Shown here piece after piece: positions 7,990-16,156 of a stretch of 48,879 nt of DNA. How positions within the stretch are numbered: position 1 is the stretch's first letter; each line of letters starts with the position of its first letter. Origin of the DNA: Deltaproteobacteria bacterium (lineage in GTDB: Bacteria > Myxococcota_A > Polyangia > JACPQR01). Below the pieces are notes generated by a model. It was not told the origin of the DNA, did no database searches, and worked only from the letters and a program-made list of their open reading frames with translations. The stretch is taken from positions 1 through 48,879 of the forward strand of contig JACPQR010000185.1 of the NCBI GenBank assembly GCA_016190375.1. The letters are read 5' to 3'. Position numbers and translations under genes: made by a program.

Positions 7990-9560
7990 GGCGGCGCCAG
8001 GCACTGAGCCTCGGGGAACGACGACTCCGGGAAGGGCGGGCACTCGGTGTCCATCGCCAGCTCGGGGGCCCACGTATAGTCGTCGAGCGCCATGTCGCCC
8101 ACGGGGATGGCCTGGCCGCACAGGTCGTAGGCTACCACTTGACCCGTGCGCACGAGCCTGGTCGTCTGGCGATAGAAGACGCCGAACCGGTTGGGCAGCA
8201 GGAATGCGCTGAACTCGAGCGCCTGGCTGTCGGACGAGGACACCGCCCACGCCTCCGACCCGGAAGCGCCCTCGGCTTCCCGGACCGAGGCCGACTCCTC
8301 GACCGCCTCGCCCCAGCTACGTGACTGTTCCCACTCGCGGTCGCGGTCGTTCGTCTGGGAGCGCTCGCCCCCGCCGCCCACGCCGCCGGTGACCTTGAAC
8401 CCGGCCTTGCCCTCGGCCACGAGGCTCACGCCGCCCTCGCCGTAGACCTCACCGCCAACGTTCCAGCTCCAGTTCGTGCCGTCAGTCGTCGAGAAGCCCA
8501 CCCGGTTCCGCTCCGCGTCGCCCTCCGTGTAGCTCTCGGTCCGCCCCACGGTGTACGAGGTCTCCCAGCTGTCTTCCCAGCCAACCTGGAAGGTACGCTC
8601 GCGGACCTCCTCGCGCGACTCGCTGTAGTTCGTCATGCGGCCGTTCACGCCGCCAGGGATGCAGCCGGAGACGGGGACCGGAGCGTAGATCTCGGCAGGC
8701 TGGATCGCATCCCGGAAGGAGACCTGGAGTGGCCGCCGAACCGTGAGGCGGACCTGGACCTGGTGCTCCACGCCTTGCGAGTCCTCGGCGAGGATCGAGA
8801 TCGAGCCGCGGTACGCCGGGAGCCCGTAGGGAACCTCGGCGAACCGGATCCACTCGGGCTCGGCGAGCGCGTCGACCCTGCCGGTCGCGACGTGCTCGAG
8901 CACCGTCTCGGTCGGCGATCCGGCGCCCGTCTCGAGGTCGGTGACGGCGCCTGGGGATACGACGTAGCGGAACGTCGTGGGATCGAAGCCCACGGCCTCG
9001 ACCTGCATGCGGTACGGCAAGAGGTTCAGCGCGGCCACGGACACGATCGCGCACCCCGCACCGTCGGGCTGCAGCTCGCGCACCACGATCGACGGCTCGA
9101 CCACGAGCGAGGCGTCCAGGCCGCTGGCCTGGACGACGTCGGGCTCGCCCAGGATCGACACGTTCGTGGCGAAGACCCGTCCCTCGAAGGTGCCGATCCG
9201 GTTGCCCGCCGGGACGAAGGGAACCCGGTACGGCCCGAACTGCGACCAGGCGGCCTCGGTCTCGTTCAGGACCTGGGGCACGATCGAGAGATCCACGTTG
9301 TCGACGGTCCCGTCCTCGGCCGTGAACCGGCCGCGGAACGTGACGGTGGTGTAGCCGCGCTCGTCGTTCACGAAGCCGGTGCCCTCGAACCTGAGCTCTT
9401 CGCCGATGGCGATCGAAGCGGTCCCGAGGCCGAGGACCTCAGGGGTCGGCATGGGCTCGGGCGCCTCGGGCGTGTCGCCTGGCCCCTCGTCGGTTCCGGC
9501 GGCACAACCCGCGCTCCAGAGGGCCAGCATCATGACCGAAAAGCATGGACGGACCCGCAT
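7971..9560 (-). CDS. Lipoprotein of unknown function with a Ser/Thr/Gly-rich beta region
   Basis: 529 aa. The start at ATG 9560 gives MRVRPCFSVMMLALWSAGC with lipobox SAGC. The first half (to about residue 300) looks all-beta, like stacked Ig/IPT-type domains (VLGLGTASIAIGEELRFEGTGF). The second half has Gly/Ser alternation (about residues 330-430: NVGGEVYGEGGVSLVAEG, FKVTGGVGGGG) flanked by charged S/T/E-rich segments. This is reminiscent of the insertion hairpin of aerolysin-type beta pore-formers, but I cannot confirm homology. The C-terminus has paired cysteines. It overlaps the MopE-like lipoprotein downstream by 19 bp, so the two products probably act together. An in-frame ATG at 9617 would add 19 residues without a better signal. 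Confidence 0.8.
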   Translation of the reverse strand: MRVRPCFSVMMLALWSAGCAAGTDEGPGDTPEAPEPMPTPEVLGLGTASIAIGEELRFEGTGFVNDERGYTTVTFRGRFTAEDGTVDNVDLSIVPQVLNETEAAWSQFGPYRVPFVPAGNRIGTFEGRVFATNVSILGEPDVVQASGLDASLVVEPSIVVRELQPDGAGCAIVSVAALNLLPYRMQVEAVGFDPTTFRYVVSPGAVTDLETGAGSPTETVLEHVATGRVDALAEPEWIRFAEVPYGLPAYRGSISILAEDSQGVEHQVQVRLTVRRPLQVSFRDAIQPAEIYAPVPVSGCIPGGVNGRMTNYSESREEVRERTFQVGWEDSWETSYTVGRTESYTEGDAERNRVGFSTTDGTNWSWNVGGEVYGEGGVSLVAEGKAGFKVTGGVGGGGERSQTNDRDREWEQSRSWGEAVEESASVREAEGASGSEAWAVSSSDSQALEFSAFLLPNRFGVFYRQTTRLVRTGQVVAYDLCGQAIPVGDMALDDYTWAPELAMDTECPPFPESSFPEAQCLAPPCEDSY

Positions 9561-9670
9561 GGGGATCTGATATGAGCACGCCGGATGCCAGCTCGACGAT
9601 GCCAGGGTCGAGGCCAATCGCCGCTTCCCAGCGAGTCCGCGCGCGCGGACGTGCCGCTACCCGGTGGGCC

Positions 9671-11587
9671 ATGGCCACGATAGTAGCCACCTGTCCGCGT
9701 CCGCGAACCGCTGCCTCACCCCCGACAGGGCATCTTGCCGCGCTATTTCTGGCGAGTGCACTCGGCGGCACGGCGCGCGCTCAGGAAGCCCCGCCCGCGC
9801 CGCATCGAGTGTGGAGGGCGGTCGACCACGGCCTTCGCCAGGGCGCGACCCTCGAGCTGGTCGACGTCGCAGGCGAGGACGGGAGGCTCATCCTCATCGG
9901 CGACGATCAAGGGAACATCTACAGGTCGGTCGACGGAGGCGGCACGTGGGAGGAGTCGCGCCTGTCGGCAGACGAGCCGTCGACGATGCCGATCCCGCTG
10001 CCCGAGCTCGGCGAGGTCGTGGTCGAAGGCGTCGACATGTTCGACGAGCTGCCGGAGATCGCCCCGCCCTTCCGCGGGGTGCCCACCGGCATGGCCGACG
10101 AGGACTCGGGCGAGGGTCGGGAGGAAGGGGAGGGCGGCCTCGCGCCGCGCAATCGCTCGGAGGATCCAGGCGACGTCATCCGGCAGGTGCTCGCCGGATG
10201 GGTGCGTCATCCAACGGGCGTCAACTGGCTCGCGACCTGCGAGACCGACGCGGCTCGCGTCTACGCGGCGACGGACGACGGACTGTACCGCTCGAGCGAC
10301 GCCGGGCGCACGTGGCTTCGGGTCTTCGGGGGCGCGAACGTCGAGGAGACATCGGTCCTCAGCGTGGTGTGCGACGAGCGCGACGCCGATCGCGTCTACA
10401 TCGGGACGGGAGTGGGCTTCTTCTCCTCGACCGACGGCGGGATCGCGTGGCGACGACCGACCGGGCCGTGGGGAGCGCTGCCGACCTGCTACATCGCGCC
10501 GGACCCGACCAACCCGGACAGGATCTACATCGGCACGTACGGCGGGGTCTACGTCACGACCGATCTCGACGACTTCACCGACGTCTACATCTCGATGCAG
10601 GGCTCGACGGACGCGCGGATCAACTGTTCGGTGGAGCCCACGGACGCCGGCATCCTCTACGTCGGCTCGAACGACGGCGGGGTCGTGTCGCGGGACGGCG
10701 GACGGACTTTCGAGCCGATGGCGCCCGAGCTTCTGGAGCGCCACGTGATTGGCATGCTCTGGTACGACCCCAGGGACGCGCGGCACCTGTACATCCTCAC
10801 GGACGACGTCTTCTGGGAGACGCGAGACGCCGGCAGGACCGTCGAGCCTCTGTACACGAGGCGCACGAACGCGCTGCTCGGGACCTTCGCGCTCGACCCG
10901 AACGACCCGGACCGCGTCTGGCTCGTGACGGGCGACCAGCTCCTCGTCCTCGAGCCCGAGACCGTGCCCTTCAGGCCCGTTCGGGACGACGCCGTCGCGA
11001 GGGCGGCAGAGAGCGCCCTCGCCACCACGCCTCCGCTCGACGCGGTGCTCGACGGGGTGCTCGAGCGCACCGAGCTCGACCTCGGGACGCTCGTCGCGCG
11101 CCGAGCGAAGGCGCGGCACCGCCACGCGCTGCCCCAGATCGCGGCCGCCGCCTGGGTCTCGCACGGCTCGCTCGTCAGGACCTGGTCGGGCCTCGGCACG
11201 GTCGAGTCGATAGACGACGTCTACTCGACCGCGAGCTGCCGCCTCTCGATCAACCCACCGAACTGCTGGCTCGCAGCCGAGACGCGCGAGCTCGGCGTAC
11301 GCGACCAGGCGGCGCGTACCTCCTGGGGAGTGGGTGTGACGCTGAGCTGGAACCTCCCCTTCCTCGAGTTCGATCGAGCCGAGTCGAACACCGTGTGGAA
11401 CGACGTGATGCGCATCCGGGGAGCCGTCGAGTGGACTGTCGCCCAGGCCTGGGCGGAGCGCGCCCGGGCGCTCCGCGAGCTCGCGCAGGTCGCGCACGAT
11501 CCGAGGACGATGATCGCGCTCTCCATTCGCGTCGAGGAGATGACCGCGCTCCTCGACGCGCTCACCCTGAACCAGGAGGAACCATGA
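9671..11587 (+). CDS. Exported Asp-box (BNR) beta-propeller fused to a TolC-like C-terminal domain
   Basis: 638 aa. Signal peptide ending TARA/QEA. Residues about 60-430 form a sortilin/sialidase-like propeller with Asp boxes: RSVDGGGTW, RSSDAGRTW, SSTDGGIAW and VSRDGGRTF, and a degenerate ETRDAGRTV. The last about 150 residues (ALPQIAAAAWVSHGSL ... GVTLSWNL ... AWAERARALREL ... IRVEEMTALLDALT) match, segment by segment, the protein encoded immediately downstream. I read that domain as TolC/outer-membrane-like: an LP-motif, then SWNL, then a long helix. ATG 9671 is chosen for the signal peptide; ATG 9572 in the same frame is possible. The 3' end overlaps the next ATG (ATGA), with AGGAGGA before it. 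Confidence 0.88.
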   Translation: MATIVATCPRPRTAASPPTGHLAALFLASALGGTARAQEAPPAPHRVWRAVDHGLRQGATLELVDVAGEDGRLILIGDDQGNIYRSVDGGGTWEESRLSADEPSTMPIPLPELGEVVVEGVDMFDELPEIAPPFRGVPTGMADEDSGEGREEGEGGLAPRNRSEDPGDVIRQVLAGWVRHPTGVNWLATCETDAARVYAATDDGLYRSSDAGRTWLRVFGGANVEETSVLSVVCDERDADRVYIGTGVGFFSSTDGGIAWRRPTGPWGALPTCYIAPDPTNPDRIYIGTYGGVYVTTDLDDFTDVYISMQGSTDARINCSVEPTDAGILYVGSNDGGVVSRDGGRTFEPMAPELLERHVIGMLWYDPRDARHLYILTDDVFWETRDAGRTVEPLYTRRTNALLGTFALDPNDPDRVWLVTGDQLLVLEPETVPFRPVRDDAVARAAESALATTPPLDAVLDGVLERTELDLGTLVARRAKARHRHALPQIAAAAWVSHGSLVRTWSGLGTVESIDDVYSTASCRLSINPPNCWLAAETRELGVRDQAARTSWGVGVTLSWNLPFLEFDRAESNTVWNDVMRIRGAVEWTVAQAWAERARALRELAQVAHDPRTMIALSIRVEEMTALLDALTLNQEEP

Positions 11588-12237
11588 TTCGCAGGTTTTC
11601 TGGAGCATCGCTCGCAGCCCTCGCGCTGGTCGCGACCGTGGCAGGCAGGGCCGAGGCACAGCCGGTCGTCCCAAATGACTCCGCACGGCTCTCGAGGATG
11701 CGCGAAGCCGTGGCGCGCCTGGCGCGCGAGCCCTCGATCGTGCAGGTCCAGCGCGCGGCGATCAGACACTACAACCTGGAGCCAGAGGCGATCGACAGCC
11801 TGCGCAGCCGCTCGACGGGTCGGGCATTCCTGCCCACCGTGACCGTGGCCGGGAGCCTGTCGGCCGTGGACCGGGACCGCAGCGTGGTCGATCCTCTCGC
11901 GGTCCTGGACACGACCGATCGTTCGGCCGACGACGTCCTGGGCGGCACCGCGGCGCTCTCGTGGAACCTGTCGGAGACGGTCTTCAACCCGGCCGAGCTC
12001 CAGTCGTATGCGCTCGTCGCGCAGCAGGTGGAGATCCTGAAAGAGGTCACCCGGCTCTACTTCATTCGCAAGCAGATCCTCCTGGCGATGTGGGTCGACC
12101 CGCCACGAGACCCTCGCGCGCTCGCCGGCCTCGAGCTCCGGGTCGCGGAGTTCACGTCCCTCATCGACTCGTACACCGGCGGCGAGTACATGAGGATGCT
12201 CGCCACGGGCGGCCGCCGCACGGGCCGCACACGATAG
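11584..12237 (+). CDS. Exported TolC-like domain protein, paralogue of the preceding gene's C-terminus
   Basis: 217 aa. Signal peptide MIRRFSGASLAALALVATVAGRAEA/QP. The mature protein repeats the order of the preceding gene's last domain: FLPTVTVAGSL, then ALSWNLSETVFNPAEL, then a long helix with EVTRLYFIRKQILL, then LELRVAEFTSLIDSYTGGEY. This pattern is common in delta-type genomes as a stand-alone protein annotated as hypothetical or outer-membrane. The EVTRLYFxR helix resembles TolC-type coiled coils. The start codon overlaps the previous stop (ATGA) and has a strong ribosome site, so both proteins are probably made together, perhaps as a complex in the outer membrane or periplasm. Confidence 0.88.
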   Translation: MIRRFSGASLAALALVATVAGRAEAQPVVPNDSARLSRMREAVARLAREPSIVQVQRAAIRHYNLEPEAIDSLRSRSTGRAFLPTVTVAGSLSAVDRDRSVVDPLAVLDTTDRSADDVLGGTAALSWNLSETVFNPAELQSYALVAQQVEILKEVTRLYFIRKQILLAMWVDPPRDPRALAGLELRVAEFTSLIDSYTGGEYMRMLATGGRRTGRTR

Positions 12238-12517
12238 CCCGGAGGATGTCCATCGAGGTCGCGGTCCCGAGCTGGAAACATCCACGCCGCTCGCGCCAGC
12301 TCCCGGCGCGCACCGTGGACTGGTCGCCGTTCGTCGTGGCGACACCCGAGTCGAGGACCGTCGGCGTCGCCTGGAGCGGGTAGAACCGCGGCGGATTCGC
12401 CACTTGCGCACGGGGGCCCGTGGCAGTTCGGTACCGCCGACCGCCGGATTCGCGTTTGCGCATCGCGGGGCCCATCGGTTGCACTTCAGGGCATCGTGAT
12501 GGAGGTCGTATTCCCCC
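12238..12517. other. Intergenic region with a two-unit imperfect direct repeat (12388-12474)
   Basis: Two units of about 33 bp, 53 bp apart, share GGATTCGC-N3-TTGCGCA followed by a G-run and GGGCCC (12393-12419 and 12446-12473). They could be a tandem operator upstream of the lipoprotein at 12518 or a short REP-like element. A 45-codon frame from ATG 12246 (to 12383), with GGAGG touching the start codon, is also present. I could not recognise it and do not call it a gene. Confidence 0.4.
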
Positions 12518-13468
12518 ATGAGTGCCCGCGCAGGTTTCATCGCGGTGGCCCTGGGTGCTTGCGTCGAAGTACCAAGACCGCAGCCGCCGTCCGACACGGA
12601 TCCCTGGTTCGGTGACGACCCGACCGATCTCGACGCCGAGAGAGACAACGACGAGGACGCCGATCCCCGCGAGGACGCGGACGGGTCGGGGCCGTTCGCG
12701 GAGCTGTGCGGTCAGCCCGCGACGCTGTTCTGCGACGACTTCGAGGACGGGCTGCATCCCGTCTGGGCCGCCGACGCGGGTCATCCCCGTCTCGTCTCCG
12801 GCGCGGCGCGCGAGGGCGTAGGCAGGACGGTGCTCGAGCTGCTCACCTACGACTCGGTCAACTCCTCGAAGCTCCTGTACCGCTTCGAGGAGCAGACGCG
12901 CGTCTTCGCGCGCTTCGACGTCCAGTACGCCACCGACTACGACGCGATGGGCTCGAGCGTCCTCGGCCCGCGCTTCGGCGGATCTCCCGAGTGGTGGGGG
13001 AGCTTCGGAAGGTCCGGCGAGAAGCCGCGAGGCGACGACTTCTTCGTCGCGTTCTTGAGCCCGATCGGACAGATCGGTCAGGACGCCGAGTGGGCGCTTC
13101 TGGCTTACTTCGCGAACATGCGCGCCGACACCACGGGCACGTACTTCGGAAATGCCTTCGCGCCCCTGACCGAGCCGCCGCCGATGGTCGAGAGGGGGAG
13201 GTGGAGCTGCGTCGAGTTCGGGCTGACGCTGAACGCCCCCGGCCGGACCGATGGCCGCGCCGACCTGTCGGTGGACTCGGTGGCGCAGGGCCCGTTCGAG
13301 GGGCTCGCGTGGCGGACGGTGCCTGCTCTGGCGGCGAACGTCTTCGTCCTCGACAGCTACGACGAGTTCGCCGGCGGCGCGCCGCCGAGCTCCCGCCCGA
13401 ACCGGGTGCGCTACGACAACGTGGTGATCTCCGCCGAGCCGGTGGGGTGCCTGGCCCCGGGTCCTTGA
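12518..13468 (+). CDS. Lipoprotein with a lectin/LamG-like beta-sandwich domain
   Basis: 316 aa. Lipobox LGAC (Cys15) is followed by an acidic linker (DAERDNDEDADPREDADG). The domain opening LFCDDFEDGLHPVW and closing with RYDNVVISAEPVGC is the layout of concanavalin-like (LamG or polysaccharide-lyase-like) domains, which begin 'xDDFED' and end 'DNVVIS'. I infer a surface carbohydrate-binding role; no catalytic residues can be assigned. The stop is directly followed by a toxin-gene remnant. Confidence 0.82.
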   Translation: MSARAGFIAVALGACVEVPRPQPPSDTDPWFGDDPTDLDAERDNDEDADPREDADGSGPFAELCGQPATLFCDDFEDGLHPVWAADAGHPRLVSGAAREGVGRTVLELLTYDSVNSSKLLYRFEEQTRVFARFDVQYATDYDAMGSSVLGPRFGGSPEWWGSFGRSGEKPRGDDFFVAFLSPIGQIGQDAEWALLAYFANMRADTTGTYFGNAFAPLTEPPPMVERGRWSCVEFGLTLNAPGRTDGRADLSVDSVAQGPFEGLAWRTVPALAANVFVLDSYDEFAGGAPPSSRPNRVRYDNVVISAEPVGCLAPGP

Positions 13469-13639
13469 CGTTTACGACTCCGTATCCCGCCGGAAGGCGG
13501 CCTCTCCGTCGCGAGCTGGATCATCGGCGAGCAGACACGAACGATCTCGTACGGCCGACTCTACAGGCGCCTCGGGGTCGTGTCCGAACAGACCATGACG
13601 AAGGTGGCCGGCGTCGTGCGCGTCCTTCTGGGCTTGTGA
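13469..13639 (+). pseudogene. C-terminal remnant of a MazF/PemK-type toxin gene
   Basis: Directly after the preceding stop, the same strand reads 56 codons and a TGA with no start of its own. The translation PPEGGLSVASWIIGEQ, RTISYGRLYRRLGVVS and VVRVLLGL corresponds to the last third of PemK/MazF endoribonucleases (typically GGL..S, EQ(V/L)RT(V/I)S..RL.RRLG.(V/L)S..T...V...LR.LLGL). The catalytic N-terminal part is missing, so it cannot be functional. No matching antitoxin gene is visible next to it. Confidence 0.6.
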
Positions 13640-13642
13640 CGC

Positions 13643-14428
13643 TCAGAACGTGCCGCGTACTTCCAGCGCCGCCGGCCCCAGCGACACCGCCATGCGCGGC
13701 GCCTCATCGCTCGAGCCAGGGCTCGCCGTCAGGTCGAGCGTGACGAGGACGGCGGCCAGGACGAGAGTGGCCGCGGACGCTCCCGCCAGGATCGTCCTGA
13801 ACAGGGCCGCCGAGTCCCCTCGGTCGCGCAGCTCCCGGCAGCGCTCGAGCTCGCTGGAGCAGTCGAGGGCGGGATCGTCGAAGTCGGCCTGAGCGTTCTC
13901 GAGGACGAGCGCGAAGTAGACAGCGCCGCCGGCCAGCGCGAGCCCGGCTCCCAGCGAGATCCACGCCGGTAGCCCAACGGAGCTGCCGCGGTCGACTCGC
14001 TCCGGCGAGGCGCGCGGGGCCTGCGCCGTCGACGGAGGCTCGAGGCGGCTCTCTGATGGGGGCAGAGCCGCCTCGACCGGTCCGGACTGCTCGGGCGGCA
14101 GGTGCCCTGCCGCCTCCTCGAGCAGGCGTTCGACGTCGGCGCGGTTGAATGCGTCGGGCACCGCCTCGAGGTATCGGGTGAAGAAGTCGCGGGCGAGCTC
14201 CCAGTGCTCGAGCTTGCGGTGGCACTGGCCCATGTTGAACAGGAAGCCCGGGAGCGGCGCGGCCTCGTAGGCCGCCGAGTAGGCCTCGAGGGCGGCGGCG
14301 AAGTCGCCCTGGGCGAACGCGCGGTCGCCGCTGATGAACAGCCGCCGGGCCAGGGCACGGTCCTCGGCAAGAGCCGGCCTCGAGACCAGGATCGATGACG
14401 CGAGCGCGAGCGTCGCCACGAGCCTCAA
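13643..14428 (-). CDS. TPR protein with signal peptide and C-terminal membrane segments, partner of the upstream Ser/Thr kinase
   Basis: 261 aa, starting at TTG 14428, which overlaps the kinase stop (TTGA) and has GGAGGTGC in front. The signal peptide ends PALA/ED. Residues about 20-110 form two to three TPR-like helices (ARRLFISGDRAFAQGDFAAALEAYSAAYEAAPLPGFLFNMGQCHRKL). A Pro/Ser linker follows, then two hydrophobic segments (LPAWISLGAGLALAGGAVYFALV and LFRTILAGASAATLVLAAVLVTL) flanking a small Cys loop. In myxobacteria, such TPR proteins often sit beside eukaryotic-type kinases. The role in sensing or scaffold formation is inferred from this gene order. Confidence 0.85.
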   Translation of the reverse strand: MRLVATLALASSILVSRPALAEDRALARRLFISGDRAFAQGDFAAALEAYSAAYEAAPLPGFLFNMGQCHRKLEHWELARDFFTRYLEAVPDAFNRADVERLLEEAAGHLPPEQSGPVEAALPPSESRLEPPSTAQAPRASPERVDRGSSVGLPAWISLGAGLALAGGAVYFALVLENAQADFDDPALDCSSELERCRELRDRGDSAALFRTILAGASAATLVLAAVLVTLDLTASPGSSDEAPRMAVSLGPAALEVRGTF

Positions 14429-16140
14429 GGTGCACCTCCGCTCAGGTTCGAGAAAGGATCGACCGTGCCGTTCACCGTCGAGGGGCGAGGTCTCGGTCGC
14501 GCCGGCGCCTTCGCGCCGGCGCTCGCTGCCTCCGGGCGCGTCGGCCCCCGAGGCGCGAGCGGTGGCCCGTCGCCCGGGAGTCTGGCTTCGGTCCGGGCCG
14601 CGGGGAGGCCGGGGCCTTGCGCCGGTACAGTCGAGGAGACGGGCCGCTCGAGAACGGCTCCGTCGCGCGCCCCGAAGGCGGGCGACGACATGGTCGAGCC
14701 GGCCGGTTGCCCGGCGGCGGATGCGGGTGGTGTGATGGTCGCCGGTGCGGGCGCAGGGACAGGTGCGGCGGCGTGCTCGAGCTCCGCGGTCGGTCTCGAG
14801 GCCGGGCGCTCGGCGGTCGTTGGTTCGGAGGGCCACAGCAAGAAGGCCAGAGCCGCGAGAGCCGCGAGCGCCGCGCCGCCGATCAAGAACAGCAGGCCCG
14901 GTCGCCGCCGCCCGATCAGCTCGGCCGACGCGGCGCTGATCTCGTTCGAGTCGGCGAGGATCGGCCCGGGAGCCGGAGGTGCGTGGCCGCCCGGCGCGGG
15001 CTGGGGCCCGGACGGAGCTGCCACCGGAGGCGGGGCGAACGACGCCGGCACCGGGGCCGCCACGAACGGTGCCGGCGCCGGGGCGGGCGCGGAGTCCATC
15101 TCGGGGCGGGGCGTGACCGCGGTCTGGGCTGCATCCACCACGCCCGAGCGCTCGGACGTCGTCTCCACGACGACGGACCTGGCCCTGGACGCGTCCTCGC
15201 CGGCCTGCAGCTGGCGAACCATGTCCCGGAGGGCCGCGGCCGGCTCCCGAACCCGCGCCATGCCGAGCCACTCCCGGAGGTCCGCGGCGAACACCTCGGC
15301 CGACGGGTAGCGCCTCGACGGCTTCTTCTCCAGCGCACGGCGCAGGATTCTCCGGAGGCGGTCCTGGCAGGGAGCGCCGAGATCGGGCAGATCGGGGATC
15401 TCGGCCGAGCGGACCATGCCCAGCGTGCTCACGTCGCTGTCACCCTTGAAGAGCCGTTTGCCCGTGAGCGACTCCCAGAGGACGATCCCCACTCCGAAGA
15501 GATCCGACCGCCCGTCGACCGGCTCTCCCCCCGCTTGCTCCGGGGACATGTACGCGAACTTGCCCTTCAGCCGTCCGGTCGAGGTGTGGCGCGCGGCCAT
15601 CTTCGCGATGCCGAAGTCGCAGATCTTCACCTCGCCCTGCGTGGACAAAAGGACGTTCGACGGCGAGACGTCCCGGTGCACGATGTGCAGCGGCTTGCCG
15701 GCGAGGTCCGCCTTCGAGTGCGCGTGGCCGAGGCCGGCGAGGACCTCGATGGCGATGTGGGCTGCCACTCCGGGCGAGATCCCCACGCCCTCTAGCGCGA
15801 CCTTCTTCAGCACCGTTCGCAAGTCGGATCCCGGCACGTACTCCATCGCGAGGAAGAGTTGCCCGTCGACCTCGCCGAACTCGTAGACCTGGACGACGTT
15901 TCCGTGGGCGAGGGCGGCCGACAGCTTCGCCTCCGCCACGAACATCTCGCGGAAGTCGTCGTCCTCCGAGAGGTGGGCGAGGATGCGCTTGATCACCAGG
16001 ATCCGCTCGAACCCGAGGGGCCCTTTGGCCCGCGCGAGGAACACCTCGGCCATTCCACCTCGGCCCAGGAGCTCGAAGAGCTCGTACTTGCCGAACACCG
16101 CCGGCGAGCCGGACTCCAACGAGTGTCGCGGAAGAGCCAC
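14425..16140 (-). CDS. Serine/threonine protein kinase (Hanks/PknB type), membrane anchored
   Basis: 571 aa. Kinase domain about residues 18-292 with GRGGMAEV glycine loop, Lys51 (VIKRI), HRD 155-157 followed by VSPSN, DFG 175-177 and SPE 199-201, so all catalytic residues are present. A Pro/Ala-rich linker (about 345-395) leads to one transmembrane helix (about 414-435). The outside part is Pro/Ala-rich without a recognisable sensor domain. It phosphorylates Ser/Thr of unknown targets. The stop overlaps the start of the TPR gene (TTGA), which makes that protein its likely partner. Confidence 0.95.
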   Translation of the reverse strand: MALPRHSLESGSPAVFGKYELFELLGRGGMAEVFLARAKGPLGFERILVIKRILAHLSEDDDFREMFVAEAKLSAALAHGNVVQVYEFGEVDGQLFLAMEYVPGSDLRTVLKKVALEGVGISPGVAAHIAIEVLAGLGHAHSKADLAGKPLHIVHRDVSPSNVLLSTQGEVKICDFGIAKMAARHTSTGRLKGKFAYMSPEQAGGEPVDGRSDLFGVGIVLWESLTGKRLFKGDSDVSTLGMVRSAEIPDLPDLGAPCQDRLRRILRRALEKKPSRRYPSAEVFAADLREWLGMARVREPAAALRDMVRQLQAGEDASRARSVVVETTSERSGVVDAAQTAVTPRPEMDSAPAPAPAPFVAAPVPASFAPPPVAAPSGPQPAPGGHAPPAPGPILADSNEISAASAELIGRRRPGLLFLIGGAALAALAALAFLLWPSEPTTAERPASRPTAELEHAAAPVPAPAPATITPPASAAGQPAGSTMSSPAFGARDGAVLERPVSSTVPAQGPGLPAARTEARLPGDGPPLAPRGPTRPEAASAGAKAPARPRPRPSTVNGTVDPFSNLSGGAP

Positions 16141-16156
16141 CGGGCGGATTCTATCA

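Noticed and set aside
9743..11686. A 647-codon minus-strand frame opposite the propeller gene
   Set aside because: Composition (Arg, Pro, Glu, Val) is that of an antisense shadow; no signal peptide or motif, and the plus-strand gene has clear Asp boxes and a ribosome site.
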